Under the pieces are notes generated by a model. That model was not told where the DNA came from. It made no database searches and was given only the letters and a program-made list of their open reading frames with translations. The position numbers and the translations under genes are program-made. From contig CP136061.1 in NCBI GenBank assembly GCA_032622095.1, forward strand, positions 42,973,797 through 43,037,796: DNA of 64,000 nucleotides, written 5' to 3'. Below are positions 1-10,981 of the stretch, piece after piece; positions within the stretch are counted from its first letter, which is position 1, and each line of letters begins with the position of its first letter. The DNA is from Siphonodentalium dalli. Its lineage: Eukaryota > Mollusca > Scaphopoda > Gadilida > Siphonodentaliidae.

Positions 1-1075
1 TCTCTCTGTCTCTCTCTCTCTGCGTCTCTCTCTCTCTCTGCGTCTCTCTCTGCGTCTCTCTCTTTGCGTCCCTCTCTCTGCCTCTGCCTCTCTATATATG
101 CCTCTCTCTCTGCATCTGCCCCTCTCTGCCTCTGTCTGCTCTCTCTCTGCTCTCTCTCTCTCTGCCTGCTCTCTCTGCCTCTCTATCTGCCTATGTCTGC
201 CCTCTCTCTCTGTCTGCTCTCTGCCTCTACCCTGCCCGCCTCTCTGCATCTGCCTGCTCTCTCCCTCTCCTTCTGTCTGCTGTCTCTCCCTCTCTGCTCT
301 CTCTATCTGCCTGTTCTCTCTCGCTCTGCCTGCTCCCTCTCTGCCTGCTCTCTCTCGCTCTGCCTGCTCTCTCTCTGCCTGCTCTCTGTCTCATCTCTGC
401 CTGCTCTCTCTCTGCCTGTCTGCTCTCTCTCTCTGTCTGCTCTCTATCTCCCCTCCATCTCCCACTCTCTCTCTATCTCTCTCTCCTCTCTCTCTCTCTC
501 TGCCTCTGCATCTCTCTCTGTCTCTCTCTCTCTCTGCCTCCCTCTCGATCTGCCTCTCTCTGCCTCTGCCTCTACCTCTCTCTCTGTCTGCTCTCGATCT
601 GCTCTCTCTCTGTCTGTCTCTGCCTGCTCTATCTGCCTCTCTCGCTCGCTGCCTCTGTCTGACCTCTCTCTCTCTCTCTGCCTGTTCTCTGCATCTGCCT
701 GCTCTCTCCCTCTCCTTCTGTCTGCCCTCTCTGTCTGATCTCTCTATCTGCCTGCTCTCTCTCACTGCTCCCTCTCTCTCCCCATCCCTCTCTGCTCTCT
801 CTCTCTCTCTGCTCTCTCTCTCCCTGCTCTCTCTCCCTCTCTCTCCCACTCCCTCTCCTCTCTCTCTATGCCTCTCTGTGCCTGCCTCTGCCTGCTCTCT
901 CTCTGTCTGCTCTCTCTCTATCTGCCTACTCTCTGCATGTTCCCTGCCTCTGCCTGCCTCTCTGCATCTGCATGCTCTCTGCCTCTCCCTGCTCCCTCCC
1001 TCTCCCTGCTCTCTCCCTCTCCCTGCTATATATCTCTCTCACTCTCTCTCTCTCTCTCTCTCTCTCGCTCTCGCA
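1..1075. repeat. CT-rich low-complexity tract
   Basis: Almost pure pyrimidine on the plus strand, built from (CT)n runs broken by CTG, CCTG and CATCTG words. Long open frames on both strands here translate to Ser/Leu/Cys- or Arg/Glu-only strings and are artefacts of composition. The right edge, a run of CT ending in CGCAG at 1075, would pass as a splice acceptor with a very long pyrimidine tract, but no coding exon follows. Confidence 0.95.
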
Positions 1076-2052
1076 GATTTTACGCTCAGCGAGTTGCACG
1101 ACTATAAAACATTTTGCACATCATGACATTTTTGGAAATCGCCAGTTGTTCTAATATTAATGGTGTAATCGCATGGGACCTACTCCATTGACCTGCATTG
1201 AAGACTAAAGAAACAAAATGTGGCTATCCCCTGGGAAACTGTGGATTGATTTCTTTCTAAATATTTTCAAACGTATGCACGCCTTGCATGGGAACCAGTC
1301 CTGCTAGAAACAATTACACCGGTTTGGATCCATGTTTACAACTAATGATTTTCTTATTTTTTTTTTAAGTAAACAAAAACAACCCAACCTCAGAAGAAAA
1401 TGGCGTGCATCTCGCTCGACAACAAATGTGTGATTTTTTAGGTGGATTGGAGGCCATCATAATGTTATTGTGTTGTTTTATTATATATCTAAGCATTAAC
1501 GAAGTTATCGTCGATACTATGTGTGTGAGATGGTAACATCTGGGACTAGTATACACAGGGATAGGCAACACAGCGAATCTCGTGTACATATCGCGGCGGT
1601 TATTGTTATGCTAATTAACTGCGAGAACTACTCGGTGTGCTTGGCGACAAGCAAACAATATGGCGTCGCCCAATGAAGACGACCTGTCAGATTCCCCGAC
1701 GCTGATAAATAAATCTCGCCTACCTTAATCCCACCACATATTGGCATGCAATGTGCATTAATTACATAAAACAAAAGCCTGCGTAAGTCGATGAAGTTCA
1801 TAGATTAACTTAATAGTGGCAACTGTTCATAAAATTAACAAGAACAATTTTGTAACTTAGCGGCAATTAGGTTGTCGAAGGTTAAGTTTTAAGTATGGAA
1901 ATAATATCCCGTATTATATTTGTTTATAAAAGTTAATGGGTACTCACACCTCAAGTATAACTGTAGGTGTGATTAATTCCTTCCATAAACGTTACAAATA
2001 CGGTAAAAATCCAACTCACAATCAAATTGAACGAGGAGGCTATCCATTTTAG
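1076..2052. other. Unassigned sequence, no gene seen
   Basis: AT-rich single-copy-looking sequence with short accidental frames on both strands. No repeat, RNA gene or recognisable protein motif was found. It could be intron or intergenic DNA upstream of the zinc-finger exon. Confidence 0.5.
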
Positions 2053-2395
2053 AAATATAGTTGTCCACATCTCTTGAACTTTGAAATGCCTTCATCACAA
2101 TTCTTCTCGTGGGATGATTTATATGTGGATATATTGCTCGAAGAGTATATTGACAGTGACAGTTTTCGAGAAGTGGAAATCGAACAGAAAAGAACATCAA
2201 CGCCATGCTCCATTAAGAAATCTACCGACCGAAAAACAGAAACTTGCAAGAATGACGAACAAAAGCGTCATCATAGTCCCACAACCCGGTACGAATACGT
2301 TTGCCCAATGTGCGACAAAATATATAAATCAAGGAGCGGTTTCACTGCCCTGAGGGGGCACACGATGAACAAACATGGCTTACAACATATAAACT
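2053..2395 (+). CDS. Probable internal exon encoding a C2H2 zinc finger
   Basis: An open stretch on the plus strand is bounded by a plausible acceptor (a pyrimidine-rich run ending in TTTTAG at 2052) and a strong donor (GTAAGT from 2396). The C-terminal part of the translation carries C-x2-C-x15-H-x4-H (CPMC near 2308, ending MNKH near 2377). The Cys-His spacing is three residues longer than the usual C2H2 finger. The part before it is acidic, then Lys/Glu-rich. Neighbouring exons were not found. It may belong to a host DNA-binding protein or to a transposon-derived finger protein. The exon model is inference from splice-like signals; the finger motif is seen directly. Confidence 0.4.
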
Positions 2396-3599
2396 GTAAG
2401 TATATATGCTAATTGCATCTTGTTATGTAATCTATCTCAATCGTTCTTTTTTGAAAACACCGATTTGTTTACACTCAAAGCAATTTCAAATAAATCTGCC
2501 AACAATGGAGACAGGACTGTGGTGTTATTCAAGTTAGCAAACGCATGAAATAAGAAAGGAAACGAGGTGATAATTCACACCAAGGATTTCCTCCCCATAA
2601 ATGACTAAGCATGCGGATTGAAAAATGATTTGTGCAGAAGGCAATTATATTTGTTGAAACCCTGGATCTATATACCCTCATTTAGTGATCTACAATACCA
2701 TAATTGCAATTTTCTACAATATTTCAGGATATAGTTAACGGAAAGCATTATTTTCACACAAATATTTTATTTATTTACACACCATTATATGATCACAAGG
2801 AAGAAAATAATTTACTAAACATTAATTTAATGAATACACAAACACGAATTGTAATAAAGCACAAAGAAGCACAAATTTCACCTTCTGGTCCGGAGGGGGA
2901 ATCCATGATACACAGTCCGGGTGTAGTCCCACACAGCCGATAGCATATTTTTCCAATGCCATGTAACTTTTTCCCAAATCCATGCTTATAAACTGGGCCA
3001 ATATAGAGCGCATTTATCAATATTTACTCAATAATTGTTATTTTATAACACCATATCATGGATGGGCCCAGTAATTGAACTGAAAAACCCTCTCTCTGCG
3101 TGACCTGCTATTTTCACAGTTTTCGTCTTGCGTTTCTTTGGTGGCATCCTGCAAATAGAAGACAATAATGTGGTGAAACGCTCTTCATTAAAGCCACATG
3201 GCGGTTTGTGCTCCGAAGTACACATAATACATGTACTATTCGCTTTTGCCATTTGTACGACATGGAACAGAACAGAACATGCCGTGTTAGTCTATTTCCT
3301 TTATGGCGAAAAAAAATACAATGGCTGGAAAATTGATGTGTTGGCAAGTGTTTTGCAGAGCATATGAAGCCGGTATATTAATATTTCGTGTATTTATCGA
3401 CCGTTGCTGTCTGTCCCTCCAAATTACGTAGACAAAACTTTGAGGTTCGAATGAGCCATGTCTGTTTAAATGCGTGTTTAAACGCTTGGAAAGAAAAACG
3501 TGCTTATATTCATCAGGACATGGCATCATGGCGAGTAGATGGGCAAATGTTTCAGTACATTTGGAAATTACACGTCTGGACTGAGCTGAATTATTGTGA
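2396..3599. other. Unassigned sequence downstream of the zinc-finger exon
   Basis: AT-rich, with no convincing gene. Minus-strand frames at 2793-3020 and 3043-3252 contain a few Cys and Lys residues and an acceptor-like TTTGCAG near 3155, but match nothing recognised. It may be intron sequence. Confidence 0.4.
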
Positions 3600-3610
3600 T
3601 TGCAATCTTG
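3600..3610. repeat. Target site duplication, 3' side of the Jockey-like LINE
   Basis: TTGCAATCTTG is repeated exactly at 9057-9067, just beyond the 5' end of the minus-strand LINE. An 11-bp exact direct repeat at both ends is what target-primed reverse transcription leaves, and it sets the element limits. Confidence 0.85.
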
Positions 3611-3810
3611 TTGTTGTGTAGTTTCCGGCCGCAGGCCGGTTAGGATGGTCGGAATGCATTGTGCAGTTCCCTTCACCCTTTCTTTAATTCTTCGATGAAA
3701 ATCGGTTGTTGAGGCTGTTGTATTTGGAGGCAAAGCAGTGGAAGCGTGGTGGAGGAGTCGAGGCTGTTGGATTTGGCTGTTGGTTGGCTTGGTTGACGGT
3801 TGTATGGGAT
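3611..3810 (-). other. LINE 3' UTR with terminal hairpin and CAA tail
   Basis: On the minus strand the 3' UTR ends with GACCATCC, then a perfect 6-bp G/C stem with a 3-nt loop (3625-3639), then a short CAA-rich tail. LINE reverse transcriptases commonly recognise 3' UTR structure, so this hairpin may be the RT recognition element. The same arrangement with a different stem occurs at 31620-31634 and 54120-54134. Confidence 0.6.
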
Positions 3811-6618
3811 CTAGATGGGTCTGTCGGTGTTGTCGATTTCTAGGATGGACTTAGTCTTTTTGGTGGAGAGCAGCTGGTTTCGTAGATGGAGTTCTTGGAT
3901 GAGTGGGCTGTTGTCGATTCTGGCGAGGGTCTGGTTTCTGAGGTCGGTTAGTCGTTGTTTCATCGTAGGTATGTCTGCTGCGTCGTGGAGGGCTTGGATT
4001 TGTGTGAAGATTGGCTGATGTAGAGCGATGCGGAGAGCTTTGTTTTGGACTTTCTGCAGGGTTTCGATTGAGCTGTTGGAGGCTGCTGTTATGATGGGTG
4101 CGCCATACTCCATTACTGGGCGGACGTATAGTTTGAAGAGGTTGATGATGGTCTGGCTGTTGGTTCCCCAGTCGGTACCTCTGAGACAACTTAGCAGGTT
4201 TGTTCTTTTTCTGGCTTTGTCAGCGACTTTTTTGATGTGCGCGGCGAAGGTCATTCGTTGGTCAAGGGTGATTCCTAGTAGGATGGCTTGGTTGGATGGT
4301 TGAACGGTCTCGTTGTCTATCTTGATGTTGATAGTCTGTGTTGTTTTTCTCTGGTGGAATATGATGAGTTGGGTTTTCTTGGCGTTGAGTTTTATTCTCC
4401 ATCTAGAGCACCATGTTGATAAGTCGTCGAGGGTCTTTTGTAATCGTTTTTGTAGGATCCTGGGGTTTTTGTGTGTTGTCCAGAGTCCTAGGTCGTCGGC
4501 GAATTGTGAGATTTCTACGTTGTTTCTTGGGTTGGTGGGTATGTCATTGGCGTATATCAGGAAGAGGAGTGGGCTGAGTACCGATCCTTGTGGGGTTCCG
4601 GCGCGTAGGAATACTGGGCTGGATGTGTCGTTGTTGATGCGGACGCTGAGTTGACGATCTTGTAGGAAAGAGGATACTAGTCGTGTGTATTTTCGGGCGA
4701 TGTTGAGCTGGCTGAACTTGTATCTTAGGCCGTCGTGCCATACGGAATCGAAGGCCTTCTCAACGTCAAGAAATACTGCAGCTGTTAACCAGTTTTTGCC
4801 AAGGGATAGTCGGGCGTCTTCAGCTAGTCGAACGATGTGTTCCATGCCTTCTTTGCCTTGTCGGTAGCCACGCTGCCACGGGTTGAAGAAGTTGGATGAT
4901 TCAAGGTGCTCTCGCAGTCGGCTGCTGATAATTCTTTCGAATAGTTTCCCGGTACATTGGAGGAGGCTGATGGGTCGATAGTTGTTGGGAATGGCGCGGT
5001 CTTTTTCTGGCTTGGGTATCATGATACCGACGGCGGTTTTCCATGCTGTTGGGAAGTATCCAATGGTCAGGCAGGCGTTGAATAGAAGGAGTAGTCTGGC
5101 GAAGAAGGCTGGAGGGGCTTGTCGTAGGATGGCGTATGTGATGCTGTCGTTGCCTGGTGCTGAGTTGCCTTTTCCCTTCTTTAGGTTAGATGCGATTTCG
5201 TCTTGTGTGATTGGAGATGCTACGGGGAAGACATCATCGTGGTCGTTGGTGGTACTTGGAAGTGGTTTGAAGAGGTCGTGGTTGTCTTTGATGTGGTTTT
5301 CTACAGTTGCTTTGAAGGCGTCGTCGTAGGCTGGGCCTTGGTGGGTGTTGTGGATTTTTTGAAGGTTGTCGGCGAAGGCTTCTGCTTTTTCTTTGTCTCC
5401 TGAGGTCAGACTGCCATCGGTTTTTTTGAGGGGTTTTTCTGTGCTGTTGTTGTTTTTTCCTGTGCCGGTAAGGGATTTGAAGGTACTCCAGAAGTTTCTG
5501 TTCATTCTTTTATCGCCGAGTTCGGTTGTCGACCGCTGCCAGGATGCTTGTTTTTCTTTTTTGACTGCCGTTTTGACTTGTCTGTTCATGTTGTTGTAAA
5601 GATTTCGGTAGTACATGTCGTTTGGGTTTTTCTGCTGTAGTCTTCTTAGCTTGCGTTTAAGTCGGATCATTTTCAGAGTTTCGGGGGAGACTCGCCATGC
5701 TGTGGTGTTGACTTGTTGTTTCGGGCATGCTGTATCTAGGGCTGATTCGAGGGTTTGGGATAGGTGCTGGCATGTCGCGTCAATGTCGCTGGTTGATGTG
5801 ATGGGTGAATTATCTATGCTGTTGGTGAGTTGCTGTCGGAAACTGTCCCAGTCGGCTTTATTTAGGTTGCGGCGGAGGGTTTTCGGGTGGCGATCGGTTG
5901 AGGCATTGCTGGATCTTATGTGTACGGGTAGGTGGTCGCTGGATACGTCGTCTCCAATATAGCACATGATTCCTTTAGATGCGATGGATGGAGTGGCAAT
6001 GGCTAGGTCTAGGATGTCCCATTTGTTGGTCGCCGCGTGGTGATGTGTTGGTTCGTCTATGTTGTTTAGTATGAGTAGATCAAGATCTTCTATGATGTTG
6101 AACATTCGGTCACCGTTTCTGTTGGTATCTTTACAGCCGTAGTAGGTGTGCTTCGCGTTGTAGTCTCCGATGAAGATGCAGTGGCGGTGGGTTGATGTGA
6201 AGTGTTTGAAGGAGGCATTGCTGAGGTCTGTGTTTGGCGGGTTATATGTGGCGATGATGGCAGTCTTGGCACTGCGAATGGTGACTTCTACTGCCAGGGT
6301 TTCTTCGTCTAGGTCGTCGGTGTTGAGCATGGCGTGTTTCAGGTCTTTATGGATGAGGAGAGCGACTCCGCCACCGTGTGCGGTACGGTCACGGCGGGCG
6401 ATCTTGTAGTTGGTGAAGCTAACCCTGCTGTTGTCGTTGAGTTTCGTTTCGTTGATGGCGATAACGTCTGGTTGTTGGTCGGTGATGTACTCTTGAAGAA
6501 TTTGGCGTTTAGCAGATAGTCCGTTTATGTTAACGTGGAGTAGGTGAAAAGAGTGTTTTTGTGTGGGCAAGTTGTGTGTGTGGCGTGTTGTTGTAGTCTG
6601 TTTGGTCGTGTCAGCCAT
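3811..6618 (-). CDS. LINE ORF2: apurinic-type endonuclease plus reverse transcriptase
   Basis: A 935-residue open frame with no internal stop. Residues about 25-240 form an exonuclease-endonuclease-phosphatase domain: NING near 31, INETKL near 56 (catalytic Glu), GDYNAKH near 151 and SDHLPV near 226. The reverse transcriptase follows: NNYRPISLL, DVEKAFDSVW near 622, GTPQGSVLSPLL near 670 and FADD near 705 (catalytic Asp pair). The C-terminal 200 residues match the usual Jockey/CR1 thumb and tail and contain no RNase H. The endonuclease nicks chromosomal DNA and the RT copies the element RNA at the nick. The start at 6618 gives MADTTK and lies 57 bp after the ORF1 stop. All key residues are present, so this copy could encode active protein, although its ORF1 is broken. 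Confidence 0.92.
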   Translation of the reverse strand: MADTTKQTTTTRHTHNLPTQKHSFHLLHVNINGLSAKRQILQEYITDQQPDVIAINETKLNDNSRVSFTNYKIARRDRTAHGGGVALLIHKDLKHAMLNTDDLDEETLAVEVTIRSAKTAIIATYNPPNTDLSNASFKHFTSTHRHCIFIGDYNAKHTYYGCKDTNRNGDRMFNIIEDLDLLILNNIDEPTHHHAATNKWDILDLAIATPSIASKGIMCYIGDDVSSDHLPVHIRSSNASTDRHPKTLRRNLNKADWDSFRQQLTNSIDNSPITSTSDIDATCQHLSQTLESALDTACPKQQVNTTAWRVSPETLKMIRLKRKLRRLQQKNPNDMYYRNLYNNMNRQVKTAVKKEKQASWQRSTTELGDKRMNRNFWSTFKSLTGTGKNNNSTEKPLKKTDGSLTSGDKEKAEAFADNLQKIHNTHQGPAYDDAFKATVENHIKDNHDLFKPLPSTTNDHDDVFPVASPITQDEIASNLKKGKGNSAPGNDSITYAILRQAPPAFFARLLLLFNACLTIGYFPTAWKTAVGIMIPKPEKDRAIPNNYRPISLLQCTGKLFERIISSRLREHLESSNFFNPWQRGYRQGKEGMEHIVRLAEDARLSLGKNWLTAAVFLDVEKAFDSVWHDGLRYKFSQLNIARKYTRLVSSFLQDRQLSVRINNDTSSPVFLRAGTPQGSVLSPLLFLIYANDIPTNPRNNVEISQFADDLGLWTTHKNPRILQKRLQKTLDDLSTWCSRWRIKLNAKKTQLIIFHQRKTTQTINIKIDNETVQPSNQAILLGITLDQRMTFAAHIKKVADKARKRTNLLSCLRGTDWGTNSQTIINLFKLYVRPVMEYGAPIITAASNSSIETLQKVQNKALRIALHQPIFTQIQALHDAADIPTMKQRLTDLRNQTLARIDNSPLIQELHLRNQLLSTKKTKSILEIDNTDRPI

Positions 6619-6674
6619 TGTAGGTGTTACAATCGGCTTGTGTGTTTGGGCGTGTCAGCTTTGGCTGTGTTGTT

Positions 6675-8914
6675 TTAACGTCTGTATGTGAACTGTTGGA
6701 TGGTTTCTTTTGTGAGTTGAGTTCTGTATATGGTGTTGACAGCATGTTCGACGTATTGACACACGCTGTCTTTGATATTTCGTGGATCTCTTTGTTTGTC
6801 AGATAGGGCGCTGACAATGGTCGATGTTATTACAGCTGCAAGCTTTAGGGTTTCAGTGATGTCGGCTGGTTTGCTTGTAGCTGCTGCGTATGTGAGCTTT
6901 TGTGTTTCTTTTGATGTCACTTCAGTTTTGAAAACTGTGCATCCCTTGTATGCTGAGTGGTGATCATTGTCGCAGTTCGCGCATCTTTTTATGTTACTGG
7001 TACAGTCTTGGTGCTTGTGATTTCCCGCGCAATTTTTGCAGATTGTGTCTGTGCTCTTGCAAAATTCGGCCGTGTGATTAAACTTCTGACATTTGTAGCA
7101 TTGTGTCACGTGGGGCTGTTCTTTGTAGTCGACGACTTTGAATCTATTCATGTTTGAGCCGAGTCTAACGCCGTTCATTATCTGTTGTTTTGATTCTTTA
7201 TCGTCGCAAGTTACCTGTTAGAATGCCATTTATACCAGGCATCAAGATTGGAATTGCTATCATCTCTACCAAACATAATATTATCAGAAAGAACCCTACT
7301 CGAGGGTTCACCCGAAAGTTCCATTAGGGAAAATCATAGTATTTTCGAGGCCGCACAAAGATACATAATTAGTACAAAACGATTCTAAACGTAATACTAT
7401 GTCACATGTCTTCTGCCATTGAGTCATATATAAAGTCATACATAATGTCATAATTTGGAAAGCCTGACTGCCCAGCTAACTCATGTAGTCTCTGTACGCC
7501 AAGTTATACACAATTGACATATAATTCTACAGCCGAATGTTAAACTACCCCGCCCCCATTGACAATCCTATCTTTCTGACCTTTCTTAAACCTAACTACT
7601 CTCCTTTCGTCCCATTGGTTACCTTTAATTCCTTAATCACACCCCACTCCAGTTCTTATCTTATCTCTTGTTATCTTTTGTTGAGTGCGATCTATATCAA
7701 AATCACCAATAAGTTATTTAAAGTACAAACCAGAAAAATTCCCGTCTGACACGCTCGAACGGCCTTATGTAGTTCGGAAAATTTAAGCGATCTGGGAGAG
7801 GACTTACAAAAAAGCCACAATATAGGCTTGTTGTCTCATCCCTTTCCAATCACCCATACTCATCCATTAGCATTTTTGTAAAATATTCAACTTGTTTTGT
7901 ATTGGGAATAAATATTGTTTACACCAAGTTATTTTCACTTTCCATGTTGGTTGTTGATCGTGTGAGCTTTTTAGGCGTTGAACTGTGTATTTACTGCCGA
8001 TGTCTTCTTTTATTTCGTCTTCCGTGACAGATGGTGGTATGCCACAGATGACGGCTTTATGGGTTGTAGGTTTGGCTGCCGTTGGTTAGGCGGAATGTTA
8101 CTTTCTTGTCCTTGAAGGCGGGTAGGTCTTTAGCTTTGGTCAGTAGATATTGTTTTGTTTCTTCGTTCTGTGGATAAATTAGAAGTGTGCCGGCTCTGGT
8201 TGTAGATGTTCGGATGGGGTAGCGTGTCGTTATTGTTCTGTGTAGTAAGTATGGACTCTGCTTCATTTCGTTCGTTAGGTTTTCGGCGATTAGAATGTCT
8301 CTTCGTTTGTTGGAGTGGCTGATAGTCGGTCGTTCGGTTCCTTTTGTTGGGCTAGGTTGTTGTTTATGTTCAGTGTGCGTTCGTATCTTTTTGGCTGGCG
8401 TGCTGATTGGGCTGACAGGATCTGGAATCATCATGCTTTCTTTACGTCTTCTTTTGTTTTTGAAGACGGTGGCGAATTCTTCGTCGGAGATGTCTTGTTC
8501 AGCGTCTGTCATTTCAACTTCGATGTGGTCTTCGTGGTTTTTTTGAACGATGGGCACTGGAGTTGCTGGCGGTACAGAGGTTGCTGAGGGTAGTTTTGCG
8601 GCGAAATCTGGAACTGGAGCTGATGATGTGGCAGGTGTCGTGGTGTTTTTCTCAGGTTTCTTTTTGATTTTCTCGGTCTTTTTCTCTTTTTTGCTGGAAG
8701 ATTTCTCTGCTGTGGGTTGCTTTTCGGGTAAGCGGTCGGCCATCTTGTCGATAGAGGCTCTGAACCCAGCAAGTTGTATTTCTAGACCGGCGATCTGTTT
8801 CCTGAGCGATTTGTTATCTTCTCTCAGGAAGGCAATATACTCACTCGAATCGGCGCCCTGAGAAGGGCACTGCGACGCGGATGTTTGTTTACTGGCCATA
8901 TCTGATTTTAGCAA
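6675..8914 (-). pseudogene. LINE ORF1 (gag-like, zinc knuckles), broken
   Basis: The N-terminal part (8914 to about 8057) has a coiled-coil-like start, a Lys/Glu-rich stretch and a basic segment. It ends at a frameshift near 8056; coding sequence resumes in the next frame to about 7932. There it is split by a 712-bp insertion (7214-7925). After the insertion the frame continues (7207 to 6675) with three zinc knuckles: CYKCQKFNHTAEFC, CKNCAGNHKHQDC and CANC...H...GC, the typical Jockey ORF1 set. This protein coats the element RNA and carries it to the target. Two independent breaks mean this copy cannot make a full ORF1. The start at 8914 could also be the MASKQ codon 15 bases downstream. Confidence 0.85.
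7214..7925. mobile_element. 712-bp insertion with 6-bp target duplication, solo-LTR-like
   Basis: AAGTTA occurs at 7208-7213 and again at 7926-7931; deleting one copy plus the insert rejoins the ORF1 reading frame. The insert has no credible gene. TG lies two bases in from its left end, CA two bases in from its right end, and AATAAA about 17 bases before the right end, which recalls a solo long terminal repeat. However, LTR elements usually give 4-5 bp duplications and start directly at TG, so the class is unresolved. Confidence 0.6.
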
Positions 8915-9056
8915 TTTTATATAAGTTTACTCTTTGATTTTACTCTTAGAGGTAATTTTATAAGTTCTCCTTAAGGAGGAAGACTTTCCGATAAAGAGTG
9001 CTGCTGACTCGATGAGATGTTCCTGTGAGTGCTGCTGACTCGTTTGTGAATGAACC

Positions 9057-9067
9057 TTGCAATCTTG
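9057..9067. repeat. Target site duplication, 5' side of the Jockey-like LINE
   Basis: Second exact copy of TTGCAATCTTG (first at 3600-3610). It is followed by a partial third repeat of the same word, so the pre-insertion site was already slightly repetitive. Confidence 0.85.
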
Positions 9068-9487
9068 CAATCTTTACTATAGCTTACTATATGTACTAAC
9101 CTGTCAAAAATGTCTATAATGATATACTTTGCTTCAGTTTAAATTTAGTTAGATAAGCACTAAATTTGCGTTTTCCTGGAAAGAGAGAAAATGGTATATT
9201 TAGATAACCTGGCCATTTCATTTAATGTTCATAATAGCTACTCATAAGTAGCTGATCATATTTGCAAAGGGGATTATTGTAATTTCACACCACAAGCAAC
9301 ACAAATATTTTTTTACTTGATGAACAAGTACACGAGGTGTTGACACGAGTATATCGGTTACATGAGTTGTTAATGGACATGTGAATATGCATAAGCAAAC
9401 AACCTTTTCAACAAAGTGGTGGGATGCTGCAATAGGACGACACGGCTTTTATAGACATATCACACATACATAAGTTGTTATTTGTAT
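9068..9487. other. Unassigned AT-rich sequence
   Basis: No gene, RNA or repeat was recognised between the LINE and the duplicated block at 9488. Confidence 0.4.
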
Positions 9488-10086
9488 AATTTCCGAATAA
9501 ATGTGGCAAAATCAGCGTTTTTCCAGATTTTATTGATATGTTTTTCAGAGATATGGCTATGCCACCAATCCATTATTTGGTTATATATGAAGCTTATAAA
9601 GTAATAAGATCGTGGTTTGTCTAATTTAACAAAGATAATTTGAAGAAGTAACTTAGCATAAAAGAGAATTGATGAATCATAAATCGGAAAATTCCTCAAT
9701 AGGTCGTTTGCGTCGTATACAATTTTATCAACTAATCACGATAAAAATCAAATAAAGATCACTACCAGTCCAAAATTTAATGTTTTTAGTTTAATATAAA
9801 ACATATTTTGGTGGTCTTTGGTGCACGATTATGAAATGTATAAGCTTTTAAGTTTGTGTATTTTCTGAGTAAATGTGGCACAATCCGCGTTTTTCCAGAT
9901 TTTGTTGATGTGTTTTTCAGAGATATGGTTATAAATCATAATCAAAATGCCACCAATCCATTCTTTGGTTATATATGAAGCTTATAAAGTAATAAGATCG
10001 TGGTTCGTCTAATTTAACAAAGATAATTTGAAGAAGTAACTTGGCATAAAAGAGAATTGATGAATCATAAATCGGAAAATTCCTCA
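9488..10086. repeat. Two direct copies of a ~215-bp block
   Basis: The block at 9488-9698 recurs at about 9858-10086 with few changes. Both end in the same words (GAATCATAAATCGGAAAATT). The 160-bp spacer is unrelated. It is a local segmental duplication or two copies of a small element; the frames inside are not convincing. Confidence 0.8.
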
Positions 10087-10981
10087 ACGGTATAAGTAGA
10101 CAATATAGTCCCACGCAAATCTGACAATTATTTGGGAAACTCATTATATTATATATGGACCGGGTTGAACACGATTCTGGTATTATGAGATTAGTCTGTG
10201 TTGTCGGCAAAACAAATATTATTGAACAATAATTTTCTCCAGTTTGCAAGAATCTTGTAAATTCTTATATCTGGACAGCGTCGGTACGATGAGAGAGGAT
10301 ATAGCTACGATATGCGAGCTCGGTATTTGTGATGCCTGTGGTAACCGTTGGTCTGACGTCTTTGTAGCTGACTGTATACTGTGCCAGCTCGGTATTGGTG
10401 ATGCCTGTGGTAACATTTGGTCTGACGTCTGTAGCTGACTGTATACTGTTCAGCGAATCTACTTTTCCATCATGCTTATTGAGTGCGTTTCCCCTTCCAA
10501 GTGTTATTTCATGGTCTGATGACTCTGGCATTGTAAGGTTGTTGCTTCCCCTGTGCAGGCCTATGCTTTTACTGATTACTATTATGCCTCAGTTACCCAG
10601 AATCTGAATGTTGAAAATGTTCTAGTATAAAGACTATTCGACTGCGGGTTCTGGGATGTATCATTATAACACATCCCTCAATTATGACACCAATTGTAAC
10701 AGGTATTAGAGCACAATCCCATTGTTGTAATCGTTCCCTGATTTTTGGTAAAGTATACACCAATTCCCACGGCTGGCGAAGGAATAGTTCAATGATTATC
10801 CCGTTTTTAGTCACCCGCAACTCATAACAGACAAATCGCACGGGCGCTTCAAAATGGGACCAGTCCGTGTTGTTTCGGACGTATCTATATTCACATTCAA
10901 CGGCGATCAGTTCATGTTAATCACGTTTTTTTGGCGTGGCTAACCGGCTTTTGCGTCCAATCGCAGCCAGCGCACGGCACA
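10087..10981. repeat. Short tandem duplication in otherwise unassigned sequence
   Basis: About 68 bp is repeated twice in tandem at 10318-10450 (shared words GATGCCTGTGGTAAC and GTAGCTGACTGTATACTG). The rest of the stretch shows no gene. Open frames crossing the repeat on both strands are by-products of it. Confidence 0.6.

Larger units (their letters stand above)
3611..9056 (-). mobile_element. Full-length Jockey-superfamily LINE
   Basis: A non-LTR retrotransposon read on the minus strand, from 9056 (5') to 3611 (3'). Exact 11-bp direct repeats TTGCAATCTTG lie immediately outside both ends. Order: a short 5' UTR holding a repeated GAGTCAGCAGCACTC motif, ORF1 (nucleic-acid-binding, three zinc knuckles), ORF2 (endonuclease plus reverse transcriptase), a roughly 200-nt 3' UTR with a G/C hairpin, and a short (CAA)n tail. 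No RNase H domain was seen. The Jockey assignment rests on this layout and the RT motifs. Without the 712-bp insertion in ORF1 the element is about 4.7 kb, normal for the group. Target duplications still intact and an uninterrupted 935-codon ORF2 suggest a fairly recent insertion. Confidence 0.9.

Noticed and set aside
64-1154. Several long overlapping open frames in the CT-rich tract
   Set aside because: Translations contain only Ser/Leu/Cys/Pro or Arg/Glu, as expected from pyrimidine repeats in any frame.
2793-3252. Two minus-strand frames with CIMC and GPVYKHGFG stretches and an acceptor-like site
   Set aside because: No recognisable domain, no donor partner and no support beyond short open frames.
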